From Alphaproteobacteria bacterium (GTDB lineage Bacteria > Pseudomonadota > Alphaproteobacteria > Rickettsiales > JABSSG01), in contig JAHZKS010000061.1 in assembly GCA_022600235.1 (NCBI GenBank), positions 1-28,237 of the forward strand: DNA of 28,237 nucleotides, given 5' to 3'. The notes below the pieces were generated by a model. The model was not told the origin of the DNA, searched no databases, and was given only the letters and a program-made list of their open reading frames with translations. Position 1 is the stretch's first letter. Each line of letters opens with the position of its first letter. A program made the position numbers and the translations under genes. Positions 14,640 through 23,310 of the stretch are shown piece by piece.

Positions 14640-15091
14640 TGGACAGCTTACCTTTTGGATTTGACAAACCTGAGGACAGCCCTGGTTTTTTACTATGGCA
14701 AACCACTATGATATGGCAGCGCCAAATTAAAAAATCTTTAGAACCATATGATATTTCTCATGCACAATTTGTAATCATGGCAACTTTGCTGTGGTTTGAA
14801 GCGCATCATTACAATACTACACAGATTCTAATCGTAAACCGATCCAAGCTTGATAAAATGACTGTCTCTAACTCGCTAAAAAAACTTGCGGGATTTGGCT
14901 ATATACATCGCATAGAAGACAAAAAAGACACACGTGCAAAAAATGTCTCTCTCACAAAAAAAGGAAAGAAATTGGTCCATATATTAGTGCCTATTATTGA
15001 AGATATAGATCAAGCTTTCTTCTCTCAAACCTCTCAAAAAGAAAAAGAAGTCTTTATGAATGCAATGAAAAAACTAACAACAAAGAAATAA
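14639..15091 (+). CDS. MarR-family transcriptional regulator, 150 aa
   Basis: A dimeric winged-helix repressor normally released by small hydrophobic or phenolic ligands or by oxidation. After an N-terminal dimerisation helix (residues about 15-35, WQTTMIWQRQIKKSL) comes ISHAQFVIMATLLW, then the recognition helix region SKLDKMTVSNSLKKL and the wing GYIHRIEDKKDTRAKNVSLTKKGKKL, which fits the MarR profile including the Asp-x-Arg of the wing. It overlaps the SRPBCC gene by one base. The inverted repeat at 14180-14208 upstream of the operon is the probable binding site, suggesting autorepression. The hydrolase gene 80 bases downstream may be part of the same response. Confidence 0.9.
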   Translation: MDSLPFGFDKPEDSPGFLLWQTTMIWQRQIKKSLEPYDISHAQFVIMATLLWFEAHHYNTTQILIVNRSKLDKMTVSNSLKKLAGFGYIHRIEDKKDTRAKNVSLTKKGKKLVHILVPIIEDIDQAFFSQTSQKEKEVFMNAMKKLTTKK

Positions 15092-15171
15092 ATAATATTT
15101 TTAACATCTATTATTTTTGTTACTTCAAAATCCAGCTATAGTTCATTCATGCAAATAAATTGAGGGTATTA

Positions 15172-16002
15172 ATGGCAATTTTTCAAATCAGAAACGTAAA
15201 GATGAATTATGTATTCCATAATAATGGTAAAAATTCAACCGTTCTATTAGGACACAGCTACTTGTTTGATAATGAAATGTGGATTCCGCAAGTTCAAGCA
15301 CTAAGCCAACATTACAACATCGTAATTCCAGATTTATGGGGTCATGGAGGATCTGATTCTATTGATACGAAAAAGTATAGCATAAATGATCTTGCAAAAG
15401 ATTATGCCGCATTAATGGAGAACCTAGGAATTAGCCGATACCATGTAGTGGGATTATCAGTAGGAGGAATGTGGGGAGCACATCTAGCACTTAACCACCC
15501 AGATAAAGTGCGATCTCTAGTGCTAATGGATACAGACCTACACGAAGAATCACCTGAAGCTCAGGAACAATACTTTGGTTTACTTAATAAACTTGAATCT
15601 GATGGCACAATATTAGACTCAATGGCAACGCAAATTACCACCTTCTTCCATGCGCCAGGTGCTGACAAAAGAATAGTACAATATATTACATCCAAAATAT
15701 CTTCTCTCAAAGATGAAAATATTGAATGTATAGTAGGTCTAGGCAAAATTATATTCTCCAGAGAATCTATATTAGATAGATTACATGAACTAAAGATGCC
15801 TGTAATGGTAGCTGTAGGAGACCAAGATGGACCTCGTCCTCCTTTTGAATCACAAAGAATGCATAAGCATATTGAAGGATCAGAATATTATGAGATTCCT
15901 AACGCTGGACACTTATCAAATATAGAAAGCCCTGTACATACAGATAGAATGCTAGTGAATTTCTTAGCAGGAGTAGAAGCACAAGAATCTGAACATTGCT
16001 AG
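15172..16002 (+). CDS. Alpha/beta hydrolase, 276 aa
   Basis: A single-domain serine hydrolase of the general epoxide-hydrolase/3-oxoadipate-enol-lactonase type. The triad is complete: Ser96 in GLSVGG, Asp219 in GDQDGPRP and His247 in NAGHLSN. The oxyanion motif HS follows the first strand (LLGHSYLFDNEMW). No signal peptide. I chose ATG at 15172 over TTG at 15160 because TGAGGG lies 6 bases before the ATG. It follows the SRPBCC-MarR pair by 80 bases and converges on parB with only 4 bases between stops. Whether it belongs to the MarR regulon is inference, and the substrate cannot be named. Confidence 0.9.
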   Translation: MAIFQIRNVKMNYVFHNNGKNSTVLLGHSYLFDNEMWIPQVQALSQHYNIVIPDLWGHGGSDSIDTKKYSINDLAKDYAALMENLGISRYHVVGLSVGGMWGAHLALNHPDKVRSLVLMDTDLHEESPEAQEQYFGLLNKLESDGTILDSMATQITTFFHAPGADKRIVQYITSKISSLKDENIECIVGLGKIIFSRESILDRLHELKMPVMVAVGDQDGPRPPFESQRMHKHIEGSEYYEIPNAGHLSNIESPVHTDRMLVNFLAGVEAQESEHC

Positions 16003-16006
16003 GCAA

Positions 16007-16885
16007 TTAATCTGCACTTCCTAGAAGTTGCAAAACTTTATCTAGCTGCTCAAGCGATTTATATTTAACAGATATAGTGCCTTCGCTTTGACTCTGGGAC
16101 TTTATCTTTACAGATGTATTTAGTTTCTTGCCTAATAAATTTTCTATCACCTTTATATCGCTCTGATTTTGCAGCAAATTAGGTTCTTTTTTTATTTTAG
16201 TACCCTCAAAACTTTTACCAATTAAAGCCCTGACAAACTGTTCTGCTTCTCTAACTGTTAAATCTCTTTTTATAAACTCTTCTGCAATTTTCTCAGCATT
16301 TTCTACTCCAACTAAATTCTTAGCATGTCCCATAGTAATTTTACCAGATATAATCAGATCTAACACTGCATCAGGCAATTTTAGCAATCTCAATATATTT
16401 GTAATATGGCTCCTACTCTTCCCTACGATTAATGCAACATCATTTTGATTATAAGAATATTTGCTCATTAATTCTCTGTAAGATTTTGCTTCTTCTACTA
16501 TATTTAGATTTTGCCTTTGAATATTCTCTATGATTGATATTTCGAATGCGGTTTCTTCACCTATATTCTTTATTATTGCAGGAATAGCTGTTATTTTTGC
16601 ATATTGAGCTGCACGAAACCTACGCTCACCAGCTACAATTTCATATTCGTCTGTAGACTTGATTCTTTTAACTATTATAGGAGATATAATTCCGCTTCTT
16701 TTTATAGAACGCGCGAGCTCTTGGAGTGATTCTTCATCAAAATATTTTCTTGGTTGATCTCGGTTTTGTTTTATTTTATTTATTGAAATATCATGTATCT
16801 GAGTTTTTGATGCGATCTCTTTCTCAGCCACATTCTCAAAACCACCCATCAATGATGCTAGTCCTCTTCCTAAGTTTTTTTTCAT
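16007..16885 (-). CDS. parB: Chromosome partitioning protein ParB, 292 aa
   Basis: A CTPase clamp that loads at parS and spreads to form the partition complex that ParA segregates. The N-terminal tail MKKNLGRGLASLMGG is the usual ParA-interacting segment. The ParB/Srx domain includes the CTP-binding motif GERRFRAA, followed by ENIQRQNLNIVEEA, then a helix-turn-helix (NQNDVALIVGKSRSHITNILRLL) and a C-terminal dimerisation domain. Length is normal. The start overlaps the parA stop (ATGA), so the two are coupled. A parS-like site lies 1.3 kb away inside rsmG. Confidence 0.96.
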   Translation of the reverse strand: MKKNLGRGLASLMGGFENVAEKEIASKTQIHDISINKIKQNRDQPRKYFDEESLQELARSIKRSGIISPIIVKRIKSTDEYEIVAGERRFRAAQYAKITAIPAIIKNIGEETAFEISIIENIQRQNLNIVEEAKSYRELMSKYSYNQNDVALIVGKSRSHITNILRLLKLPDAVLDLIISGKITMGHAKNLVGVENAEKIAEEFIKRDLTVREAEQFVRALIGKSFEGTKIKKEPNLLQNQSDIKVIENLLGKKLNTSVKIKSQSQSEGTISVKYKSLEQLDKVLQLLGSAD

Positions 16886-17664
16886 AATTTTTCCTCTGTT
16901 CTAATTTTCTCTCTTTCTAAAAATTCTTTTGCCATATCTAAGTAAGCTTTCGATCCTGCACAATGCATATCATAAACTATTGCTGGCTCCCCATAAGAGG
17001 AGGCCTCGGATATTCTTACATTCCTAGGTATGACTGTTTTATATACTAATTCTCCAAGGCAGTTCCTAACATCTTCTTCTACCTGATCAGTTAAATTATT
17101 TCTTTTATCGTACATAGTAAGAACTACACCGTCTATATCCAAATTTGCATTCAAATTTGCCTTTATCATTTTTATAGTTTCCATCAAATGCTTAAGCCCT
17201 TCTAAAGCAAAAAATTCACATTGCAACGGTATTATTACAGAGTCAGATGCTGTTAAAGAGTTAATCGTTAACAAGCCTAGGGAAGGAGGACAATCTATTA
17301 TGATATAATCATATTGGCTCTTTATAGAGGCTAATTTTTTTTTAAGTCTATAACGGAAACTTGGTATATTAACCAACTCCATTTCTGCAGCGGCTAAATC
17401 TATATTAGATACCAAAATATCAAGAAACCTTATCCCAGAATTTACTACTACATCTTCTGTCAAATCATCATTAACCAAAACTGTGTAGAGGTTTCTATCT
17501 TCTTCTTTATTAATAGCAAATCCTGTAGTGGCATTACCTTGAGGATCAGCATCTATAAGTAAAACTTTCTTTTCTGTAGCAGCAAGTGCTGTAGAAAGAT
17601 TTATAGCAGTAATAGTTTTACCTACACCTCCTTTCTGATTTACTATAGATATTATCTTACCCAT
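16882..17664 (-). CDS. parA: Chromosome partitioning ATPase ParA (Soj), 260 aa
   Basis: A deviant Walker A ATPase that binds DNA nonspecifically and pulls ParB-parS complexes. The deviant P-loop KGGVGKT (residues 11-17) with both lysines, DADPQGNATTG (about 38-48) and the Walker B strand with YIIIDCPPSLG are present. The short N-terminus without a helix-turn-helix marks the chromosomal (Ib/Soj) type. Its start overlaps the end of rsmG by 8 bases and its stop overlaps parB, so rsmG-parA-parB are tightly coupled. Confidence 0.97.
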   Translation of the reverse strand: MGKIISIVNQKGGVGKTITAINLSTALAATEKKVLLIDADPQGNATTGFAINKEEDRNLYTVLVNDDLTEDVVVNSGIRFLDILVSNIDLAAAEMELVNIPSFRYRLKKKLASIKSQYDYIIIDCPPSLGLLTINSLTASDSVIIPLQCEFFALEGLKHLMETIKMIKANLNANLDIDGVVLTMYDKRNNLTDQVEEDVRNCLGELVYKTVIPRNVRISEASSYGEPAIVYDMHCAGSKAYLDMAKEFLEREKIRTEEKL

Positions 17665-18256
17665 CTCTCTTTATATTTGATAATATTAAAACTACACTTT
17701 TCTCATTCGTAATACTTTGCTTTGTATTAATAGAAAAATTCCACCCAGCTTTTTGAGCTTCTTCAATTTCTATTTCATAATTCTCTCCTTTCAATAAAAT
17801 AAGCTTTATATTGTGATTTATACACCCACTACTCAATTCTAATATTTTTTTTACTGAAGCAAAACCTCTGCAAGTAATTACATCTACTTTTTCTATAGCA
17901 ACATCTTCTATTGCTTGATTTATTATCTCAAAATCACCACCTATTTCAGCTTTTGCTTTATGCAAAAAAGTGCATTTCTTTGAACTTTTTTCTACTAAAA
18001 TAATATTAGAATCATTAATAATAGAAAGAATAATGCCTGGAAATCCAGCGCCAGTACCTATGTCTAATATTTTTTTTCCTTTTATAAGGCTAGAGATTTG
18101 CATGGAATCTAAAACATGCCTTTCCCATATTATATCTTCCGTAGATTTCGCAATAAGATTGATGGATTGATTCCATTTGAGAACAAGGTCTACAAATTTT
18201 TGCAATTTCTCAAAGGTTTCACGTGAAACCTCAAACTCCTCTTCAACCCTTTTCAT
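17657..18256 (-). CDS. rsmG: 16S rRNA (guanine527-N7)-methyltransferase RsmG, 199 aa
   Basis: It methylates N7 of G527 in 16S rRNA using S-adenosylmethionine. The SAM-binding motif LDIGTGAGFPG (residues 64-74) is followed by the acidic LVEKSSKKCTFL, and the catalytic-region strand VITCRGFASVKKILEL is present. Length agrees with the family. Codons for VSRET (residues 10-14) contain a perfect palindrome that looks like parS. It follows mnmG by 37 bases, the classic gidA-gidB order often found near the replication origin. Confidence 0.95.
   Translation of the reverse strand: MKRVEEEFEVSRETFEKLQKFVDLVLKWNQSINLIAKSTEDIIWERHVLDSMQISSLIKGKKILDIGTGAGFPGIILSIINDSNIILVEKSSKKCTFLHKAKAEIGGDFEIINQAIEDVAIEKVDVITCRGFASVKKILELSSGCINHNIKLILLKGENYEIEIEEAQKAGWNFSINTKQSITNEKSVVLILSNIKRDG
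18214..18231. promoter_or_regulatory. parS: parS-like centromere site inside rsmG
   Basis: GGTTTCACGTGAAACC at 18215-18230 is a perfect 16-base palindrome, extended to 18 bases by flanking A/T. It matches the ParB consensus TGTTTCACGTGAAACA at 14 of 16 bases, differing only in the outer pair. The parA-parB genes lie next to it. The same bases encode Val-Ser-Arg-Glu-Thr of RsmG. Confidence 0.88.
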
Positions 18257-18293
18257 AACACTCTATCAACTCTCTTTCTTCACAGTATAGTAT

Positions 18294-20147
18294 CTAAGCA
18301 TATGTTTTTCTAGTTAAATGCACCAAGATAGAGGTAATTGCTGCAGGGGTCACTCCTTCTATACTAGATATTTCACTAACATTCTTAGGTTGGAATTTTG
18401 CTATCTTCTCACGAACTTCTATAGACAAACTTGGAACTTCAGCAAAGTCAAAATCTTCTGGAATTGTAAGTTTCGCATTTTTTTGGAATAATTTTATATC
18501 ATCTTCTTGTCGTGATAGATACTTATGGTACTTTGCTTCTATAGAAATCTGATCTAAAATATCTCTAGATTCCTTACCAAGCTCTGGAATAAATGTAACA
18601 ACCTGCTCTAGTGATATATGAGGATAAGAAAGAAGAGAAAATGCAGACCTCTTTACACCGTCTTGTGCCATATTTATATTATGTTGCTTACAAAAATATG
18701 GGGTAAATTTTCTTTCTTTTAGAAGATTTCTTATTCGACTGATCTCTTTCTCTTTTCTATCTAAAACATCCAATCTTTCTTTCGATACACTGCCAGCTTC
18801 ATAACCATTCCTAGTTAAACGAATATCTGCATTATCAGCCCTCAAAGTTAACCTATACTCAGATCTTGATGTAAACATACGGTATGGTTCTTGCGCACCA
18901 CTTGTAATTAAATCATCAATCATAACCCCTATATATGAATCTGCTCTGGTGAGTAAAAATTCTTTATTTTTTAATGAAACAGCAGCATTTAAACCGGCTA
19001 CCATGCCCTGGCCAGCAGCTTCTTCATAGCCTGTTGTCCCATTAATTTGACCTGCAAAATAAAGATTTTTTACTTTTTTTGTTTCTAAAGATCTATTTAA
19101 TTCTCTTGGGTCAATAAAATCATATTCTATTGTGTATCCATAACGAATTATATTGGCATTCTCTAGCCCACGAATAGATTTAATAAATTTTTCCTGCACT
19201 TGTTCCGGCAAAGCCGTAGATAAGCCATTAGGGTAAATCAAATCACTATCTAAACCTTCTGGCTCCAAGAATATTTGATGACTGTCTTTGTTAGGAAATC
19301 TCAATATCTTTAATTCAATAGAAGGACAGTAACGTGGTCCTGAAGATGTTATCTCTCCCGAACATGTACCAGATTTTTCTATATTTTCTTTAATAATATC
19401 ATGAGTATTCTTATTTGTTCTCGTAATATAACAATCAATCTGAGGAGTTTTTATTTTGTTTATTATATGGGAAAAGGGTCTTGGAACTTCATCACCTGAC
19501 TGATTTTCGATTAGATCATAATTTAATGAGTCCTTATGTATTCTTGCTGGCGTTCCTGTTCTTAACCTTTTGATATCAAAATTTAGTGATTTCAAACATT
19601 CAGCTAACTTAACTGACGGCGCCTCATCCACTCTACCTGCGCTGATTTTTTTCTCTCCTACATGAATAACACCATTTAAAAAAGTACCTGTAGTGAGCAC
19701 TACTTTAGAAGCAAAAATTTTACCTTGCTTTTCTGCAACTACGCCCAAAACCTTTTTATGCTCTATAATAATTTCTTCTACAGCATCTTCTAAAACTGTA
19801 AGATTATTTTGCTCTGATATTATTTTCTGGATAGCTTTTTTATACAGCTTTCTGTCTGCTTGCGCTCTAGGCCCCCAAACAGCTGGACCTTTACTCGCAT
19901 TAAGCATTTTATAATGAATTCCTGCCTGATCTATAGCAATTCCCATTATCCCACCAAGAGCATCTATTTCTTTTACTATGGTTCCCTTAGCAACACCTCC
20001 TATCGCAGGATTGCATGACATTTCTCCTAGATTATCCTTTTTGAAGGTAACAAGAAGTGTTTTAGCTCCAACTCTAGCTGCCGCACATGCCGCTTCACAG
20101 CCAGCATGTCCTCCTCCTATCACTATAACGTCGTACTTGGTACTCAT
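18294..20147 (-). CDS. mnmG: tRNA uridine 5-carboxymethylaminomethyl modification enzyme MnmG (GidA), 617 aa
   Basis: With MnmE it builds the cmnm5 group on the wobble uridine of tRNAs, using FAD, folate and glycine. The FAD motif IGGGHAGCEAA is at the N-terminus; further signatures are GEMSCNPAIGGVAKG, GPRYCPSIE, GTTGYEEAAGQG and the C-terminal helical domain with RQEDDIK and EGVTPAAI near the end. The length matches the family. The frame extends six codons to a TTG at 20165, but ATG at 20147 gives the usual N-terminus and has GGAAG 11 bases upstream. It leads the mnmG-rsmG-parA-parB block; mnmE is not in the window. Confidence 0.97.
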   Translation of the reverse strand: MSTKYDVIVIGGGHAGCEAACAAARVGAKTLLVTFKKDNLGEMSCNPAIGGVAKGTIVKEIDALGGIMGIAIDQAGIHYKMLNASKGPAVWGPRAQADRKLYKKAIQKIISEQNNLTVLEDAVEEIIIEHKKVLGVVAEKQGKIFASKVVLTTGTFLNGVIHVGEKKISAGRVDEAPSVKLAECLKSLNFDIKRLRTGTPARIHKDSLNYDLIENQSGDEVPRPFSHIINKIKTPQIDCYITRTNKNTHDIIKENIEKSGTCSGEITSSGPRYCPSIELKILRFPNKDSHQIFLEPEGLDSDLIYPNGLSTALPEQVQEKFIKSIRGLENANIIRYGYTIEYDFIDPRELNRSLETKKVKNLYFAGQINGTTGYEEAAGQGMVAGLNAAVSLKNKEFLLTRADSYIGVMIDDLITSGAQEPYRMFTSRSEYRLTLRADNADIRLTRNGYEAGSVSKERLDVLDRKEKEISRIRNLLKERKFTPYFCKQHNINMAQDGVKRSAFSLLSYPHISLEQVVTFIPELGKESRDILDQISIEAKYHKYLSRQEDDIKLFQKNAKLTIPEDFDFAEVPSLSIEVREKIAKFQPKNVSEISSIEGVTPAAITSILVHLTRKTYA

Positions 20148-20255
20148 ACTATTATTAACTTCCAAAAAAAATAACTTTATACTATAAATTAGTTAAGATG
20201 TACAGTTTCTATGGGAGACGATTGTTTTTGAGCAGCAAGTGTAAGTAGATACCAA

Positions 20256-20277
20256 ATAATGATCTGGCATTCATTAT
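20256..20277. terminator. Weak AT-rich hairpin between the glycan island and mnmG
   Basis: ATAATGA (20256-20262) and TCATTAT (20271-20277) form a perfect 7-bp stem with an 8-base loop, just after the stop of the minus-strand acyltransferase gene. No clear T-run follows, so a terminator role is uncertain. Confidence 0.3.
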
Positions 20278-20284
20278 GAAGAAT

Positions 20285-21223
20285 CTATAGTATCACTTTA
20301 TAAAAATCATGACATATAGCCCTGCCTCCAAATGATTCTTTTTGAGATACCAATCCTTTATTTAAATAATAACCATCTTTCTCATTTGATATTCCAAAAT
20401 CAAAGAATTCTTTTTCTTTAAATTCTTCATACACCAAGAAATGATACATAAAGTCATTTGCACCCAAAAACTTCCCTTCTTCAGAACTAAACACATATTG
20501 TGCATGAGCCACTGTATCTGTAACATATATAATAGCACCTGAAACCATTTTATTGTCATTGTAACATCCAAAGAACTTTATATTTTCAGGAAAATCATGC
20601 ATTAGCTTTATTAACTCCTCTGAGCTATGCACTGGTTTTTTCTCAAAATTATTTTCAAGAAAACTACTCACTATACCCATGAATTCTTCTATTTCTTGAT
20701 TTTTCTCTATACGTAATCTTGAATTTATTGCCTTCTTTACACCTCTTAATCTGCGCCTTTCAAAGATTGGGTCATGATTTTGTAGTTTTATAACAGTGCA
20801 CACATCTCTTCGGTATAATTTTGCATTATGTACAAATAATGCATATAAATCTTCTTCTGATGGAATCTTATGATAAATATGAGGAATAGTTTTATATATA
20901 AGAATACTTACTCCAATAGATTTTAAAAAATCTAATACAGCATTAAAAATCTCTAACATTCTTTCTACTTTAACATTTTCTCCACATATTATACCTCCAT
21001 AAGTCAGACCTTGATGTGTGATAAGTTCATTTCCAACTCTGTTTGCAGGCAACAACGCTATTAACTTTTTATCTTCATAGACCATTAGTGAGCAATCAAC
21101 AAATCTATCTCGATGGTAATCCATATAAGATCTATTAAATAGAAATGTCCCATTCTTAGATTCAGAAACAAACTTATTCCATGAAAGAGACTCCTTATTT
21201 TGAAATACTTTTACTTTATACAT
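20285..21223 (-). CDS. FemAB/GNAT-like N-acyltransferase, 312 aa
   Basis: The sequence looks like a tandem GNAT-fold enzyme of the FemAB/BioF2-like acetyltransferase group, which transfer acyl or aminoacyl groups to amines. Supporting features are the N-terminal NGTFLFNRSYMDYHRDRF, then LIALLPANRVGNELITHQGLTYGG, and in the second half FFGCYNDNKMVSGAIIYV, AHAQYVFSSEEG, and the final FDFGISNEKDGYYLNKGL...FGG, the usual C-terminal signature of this group. There is no signal peptide. It ends the minus-strand block, 2 bases after the formyltransferase gene stop, so the two are surely cotranscribed. It probably acylates an amino sugar; exact acyl donor and acceptor are unknown. Confidence 0.78.
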   Translation of the reverse strand: MYKVKVFQNKESLSWNKFVSESKNGTFLFNRSYMDYHRDRFVDCSLMVYEDKKLIALLPANRVGNELITHQGLTYGGIICGENVKVERMLEIFNAVLDFLKSIGVSILIYKTIPHIYHKIPSEEDLYALFVHNAKLYRRDVCTVIKLQNHDPIFERRRLRGVKKAINSRLRIEKNQEIEEFMGIVSSFLENNFEKKPVHSSEELIKLMHDFPENIKFFGCYNDNKMVSGAIIYVTDTVAHAQYVFSSEEGKFLGANDFMYHFLVYEEFKEKEFFDFGISNEKDGYYLNKGLVSQKESFGGRAICHDFYKVIL

Positions 21224-21225
21224 TA

Positions 21226-22071
21226 CTAACTTAATCTGTTACCAATTCTAAAACACATATTAAAGTCAACCACAGTCTGTAATTCATCTACCAGCTCTTT
21301 TACCACAAGATAACCATCCCTAACTTTAATCCACATTCCTTCATTATCAATGTTTGTGATACGCCCTAGAGTAAGAGTTTTTATATTCTGATCATGTAAT
21401 TTATACTTTGTTATAAAATATTTTTTACATTTTCTTTGAATAAAAGGTAATGGATATGGATCAACTAGAGCTCTAAAAAAATTCTTTATTTCTTGATGAG
21501 AAAAACTAAAATCCAACTTACAATCTGCTAAGCTTCGCTTTATGCCCCACGTAGCAAGACTCTTTTTTTGTGGAATGGGTTTTAAACTTTTCTTACAATA
21601 TAGGCTGACAACTCTTCCTATATTCTCAGAGACAGACTCATGAAATAGATTCATATAATCCATAGAGGATGAAGAATAATCATTTTTTATTTTATATTGA
21701 TAAATAATAGGTCCTGAATCCATAAACTCATCCATTTCATGAAAAGTCCACCCCAAATGAGATTCATTATTTATTATGCCCCATACAATGGGGTGCATAC
21801 CCCTATACTTAGGTAAAGGAGCATAATGTATATTCAAAAACTTTTTTTTCCTAAGATGTTCAATAGGAACCAATGGAGCATAAGCAGAGCAAATTACTAC
21901 TCTAGCATCTGAACTAAAAAAACTATCAATAAATTGATCCTGTGGTCTCAAATCTTCAAAAATATTTTGAGTATTAGTGTAAACTGAGATCTTATCTACA
22001 TGGGTTACTAAACCTTTATACAATGCAAGAGCTCCTAGATTATCTCCAGCAACTATTATTTCTTTAATCAT
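21226..22071 (-). CDS. Formyltransferase family protein, sugar N-formyltransferase-like, 281 aa
   Basis: Its fold matches the N10-formyltetrahydrofolate-dependent formyltransferases (Fmt, ArnA and sugar N-formyltransferases). The catalytic triad is visible: Asn80 and His82 in NIHYAPLPKYRG and Asp118 in HEMDEFMDSGPI, with the same His-Asp spacing (36) as ArnA. The C-terminal domain has the Fmt-like small beta barrel. It is shorter than Fmt (about 310 aa) and sits among glycan genes, so a nucleotide-sugar amine is a likelier substrate than Met-tRNA. A 256-base gap separates it from the aminotransferase-like gene upstream. Confidence 0.87.
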   Translation of the reverse strand: MIKEIIVAGDNLGALALYKGLVTHVDKISVYTNTQNIFEDLRPQDQFIDSFFSSDARVVICSAYAPLVPIEHLRKKKFLNIHYAPLPKYRGMHPIVWGIINNESHLGWTFHEMDEFMDSGPIIYQYKIKNDYSSSSMDYMNLFHESVSENIGRVVSLYCKKSLKPIPQKKSLATWGIKRSLADCKLDFSFSHQEIKNFFRALVDPYPLPFIQRKCKKYFITKYKLHDQNIKTLTLGRITNIDNEGMWIKVRDGYLVVKELVDELQTVVDFNMCFRIGNRLS

Positions 22072-22327
22072 TACGTATACAGTGTGTATGATATATAATG
22101 CAGCCTATTACAATACAATAGTACTGTCAATGTCAATAAGGATTTTACAAATAGGCATTCCTAAACAATAGTTGCTAATAGATACGTATTTTATTTATCT
22201 TATTTTTTTACTTCTGATAAATTTATTACCTATATGACCTTTGCATTTCTCTATAGCGCATTTTTCTACCACAGATCAATCACATATTATTTAACAAGTC
22301 CTCTAAATAACTAAAAGAACAGAGATT

Positions 22328-23275
22328 TTATATAATATTTCCTGCAATAAATCGCATATCTTCTTCAGTATATCTATGATCTATAGGTAATGGAATTAAA
22401 TAACGAGAAAGATAGTACTCAAAAGAAGATTTTGATGCCTTCAGCATAACAGATCTCCACCATTGTGGAATATATATATTTTTTTCTAACAGATGATTCC
22501 TTAAAGTTTTCTTAGAAATTAACAAAGGATAAACCATCGGCACATCTTCTTTAGAAAAGTGCAAACTTAACTCATTAATACGGCCAAGATTTTCATGAAG
22601 AATATGAAAATTTTTTCTTCTTCTATCTTTACAAAAATTATAATCAATATTCCCTAATAAAAACTCAGTAGTTTTTGACATAGCTCTCATTGGCTGCTCA
22701 TTTAATAAGGCTTCAGATTCTAAGGATTCTTTATATCCAGGATTTGCACCAAGCTCTAATCTTTTAAAAAGAGGTAGCATTCTCATATAAGAATAATCTT
22801 GGTCAAGTGAAATTCTTTTTTTAGAAACAGAATACGCATATGCGCCATCAGGAACACCAAAGAATTTTCGCGCTGAGTACACAGCATTAGCACTATGCGT
22901 AAGAGAAAAAAAGGCCTGAGTATTATCCAAGATAACATTCTTATACTTTTGCTTTACTTCAGCACTTTTGAGAGCATGAACACCAAAATAATTTGGATAC
23001 AAGACCGCTTCACTCTCTTCTATATCTTCTTTTGATAATTTTGGACTAAAATCATAGTTTAAATCATACAAACAATACTTAATGTTTTCTTTATCCAAAG
23101 CCACCTTAACCGATTCACAAATATATCTCGGCACATGTAGAATCTTGTAATCGTTAACTATACAAAGATAACTTATTGCATTTCTTGCAAGATTTAACTT
23201 AATGGCACTTGAATGAAATTCTTTACCTTCTTTCTCAAAACTTTCAAATTGAAAATAGCCTCCATACTCTTTCAT
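22328..23275 (-). CDS. Short DegT/DnrJ/EryC1-like (PLP) aminotransferase homologue, 315 aa
   Basis: Fold-type I PLP enzyme related to sugar aminotransferases. Evidence: an N-terminal NLARNAISYL (family usually G-R-x-A-L), Asp117 and Gln120 in ILDNTQAFF (the DxAQ-type cofactor motif), and Lys137 in YSARKFFGVPDGAY, where the family has the Schiff-base lysine in SxxKxxxxGDGG. Key residues therefore seem to be kept, though motifs are degenerate and the protein is about 50 residues shorter than typical members. It may be an active divergent aminotransferase or a derived binding protein. It precedes a formyltransferase and an acyltransferase, consistent with making an N-acylated amino sugar. Confidence 0.72.
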   Translation of the reverse strand: MKEYGGYFQFESFEKEGKEFHSSAIKLNLARNAISYLCIVNDYKILHVPRYICESVKVALDKENIKYCLYDLNYDFSPKLSKEDIEESEAVLYPNYFGVHALKSAEVKQKYKNVILDNTQAFFSLTHSANAVYSARKFFGVPDGAYAYSVSKKRISLDQDYSYMRMLPLFKRLELGANPGYKESLESEALLNEQPMRAMSKTTEFLLGNIDYNFCKDRRRKNFHILHENLGRINELSLHFSKEDVPMVYPLLISKKTLRNHLLEKNIYIPQWWRSVMLKASKSSFEYYLSRYLIPLPIDHRYTEEDMRFIAGNII

Positions 23276-23310
23276 ATACTTCTTTCTTTAATCATAGTTC
23301 AGATAAGATA

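Noticed and set aside
20148..20165. TTG start six codons before the MnmG ATG
   Set aside because: The ATG gives the normal MnmG N-terminus and has GGAAG upstream.
22072..22327. 256-base gap between formyltransferase and aminotransferase genes as a lost gene or ncRNA
   Set aside because: No frame with family likeness, no stable hairpin and no RNA signature was found; it contains only AT-rich sequence and short repeats such as GTCAATGTCAAT.
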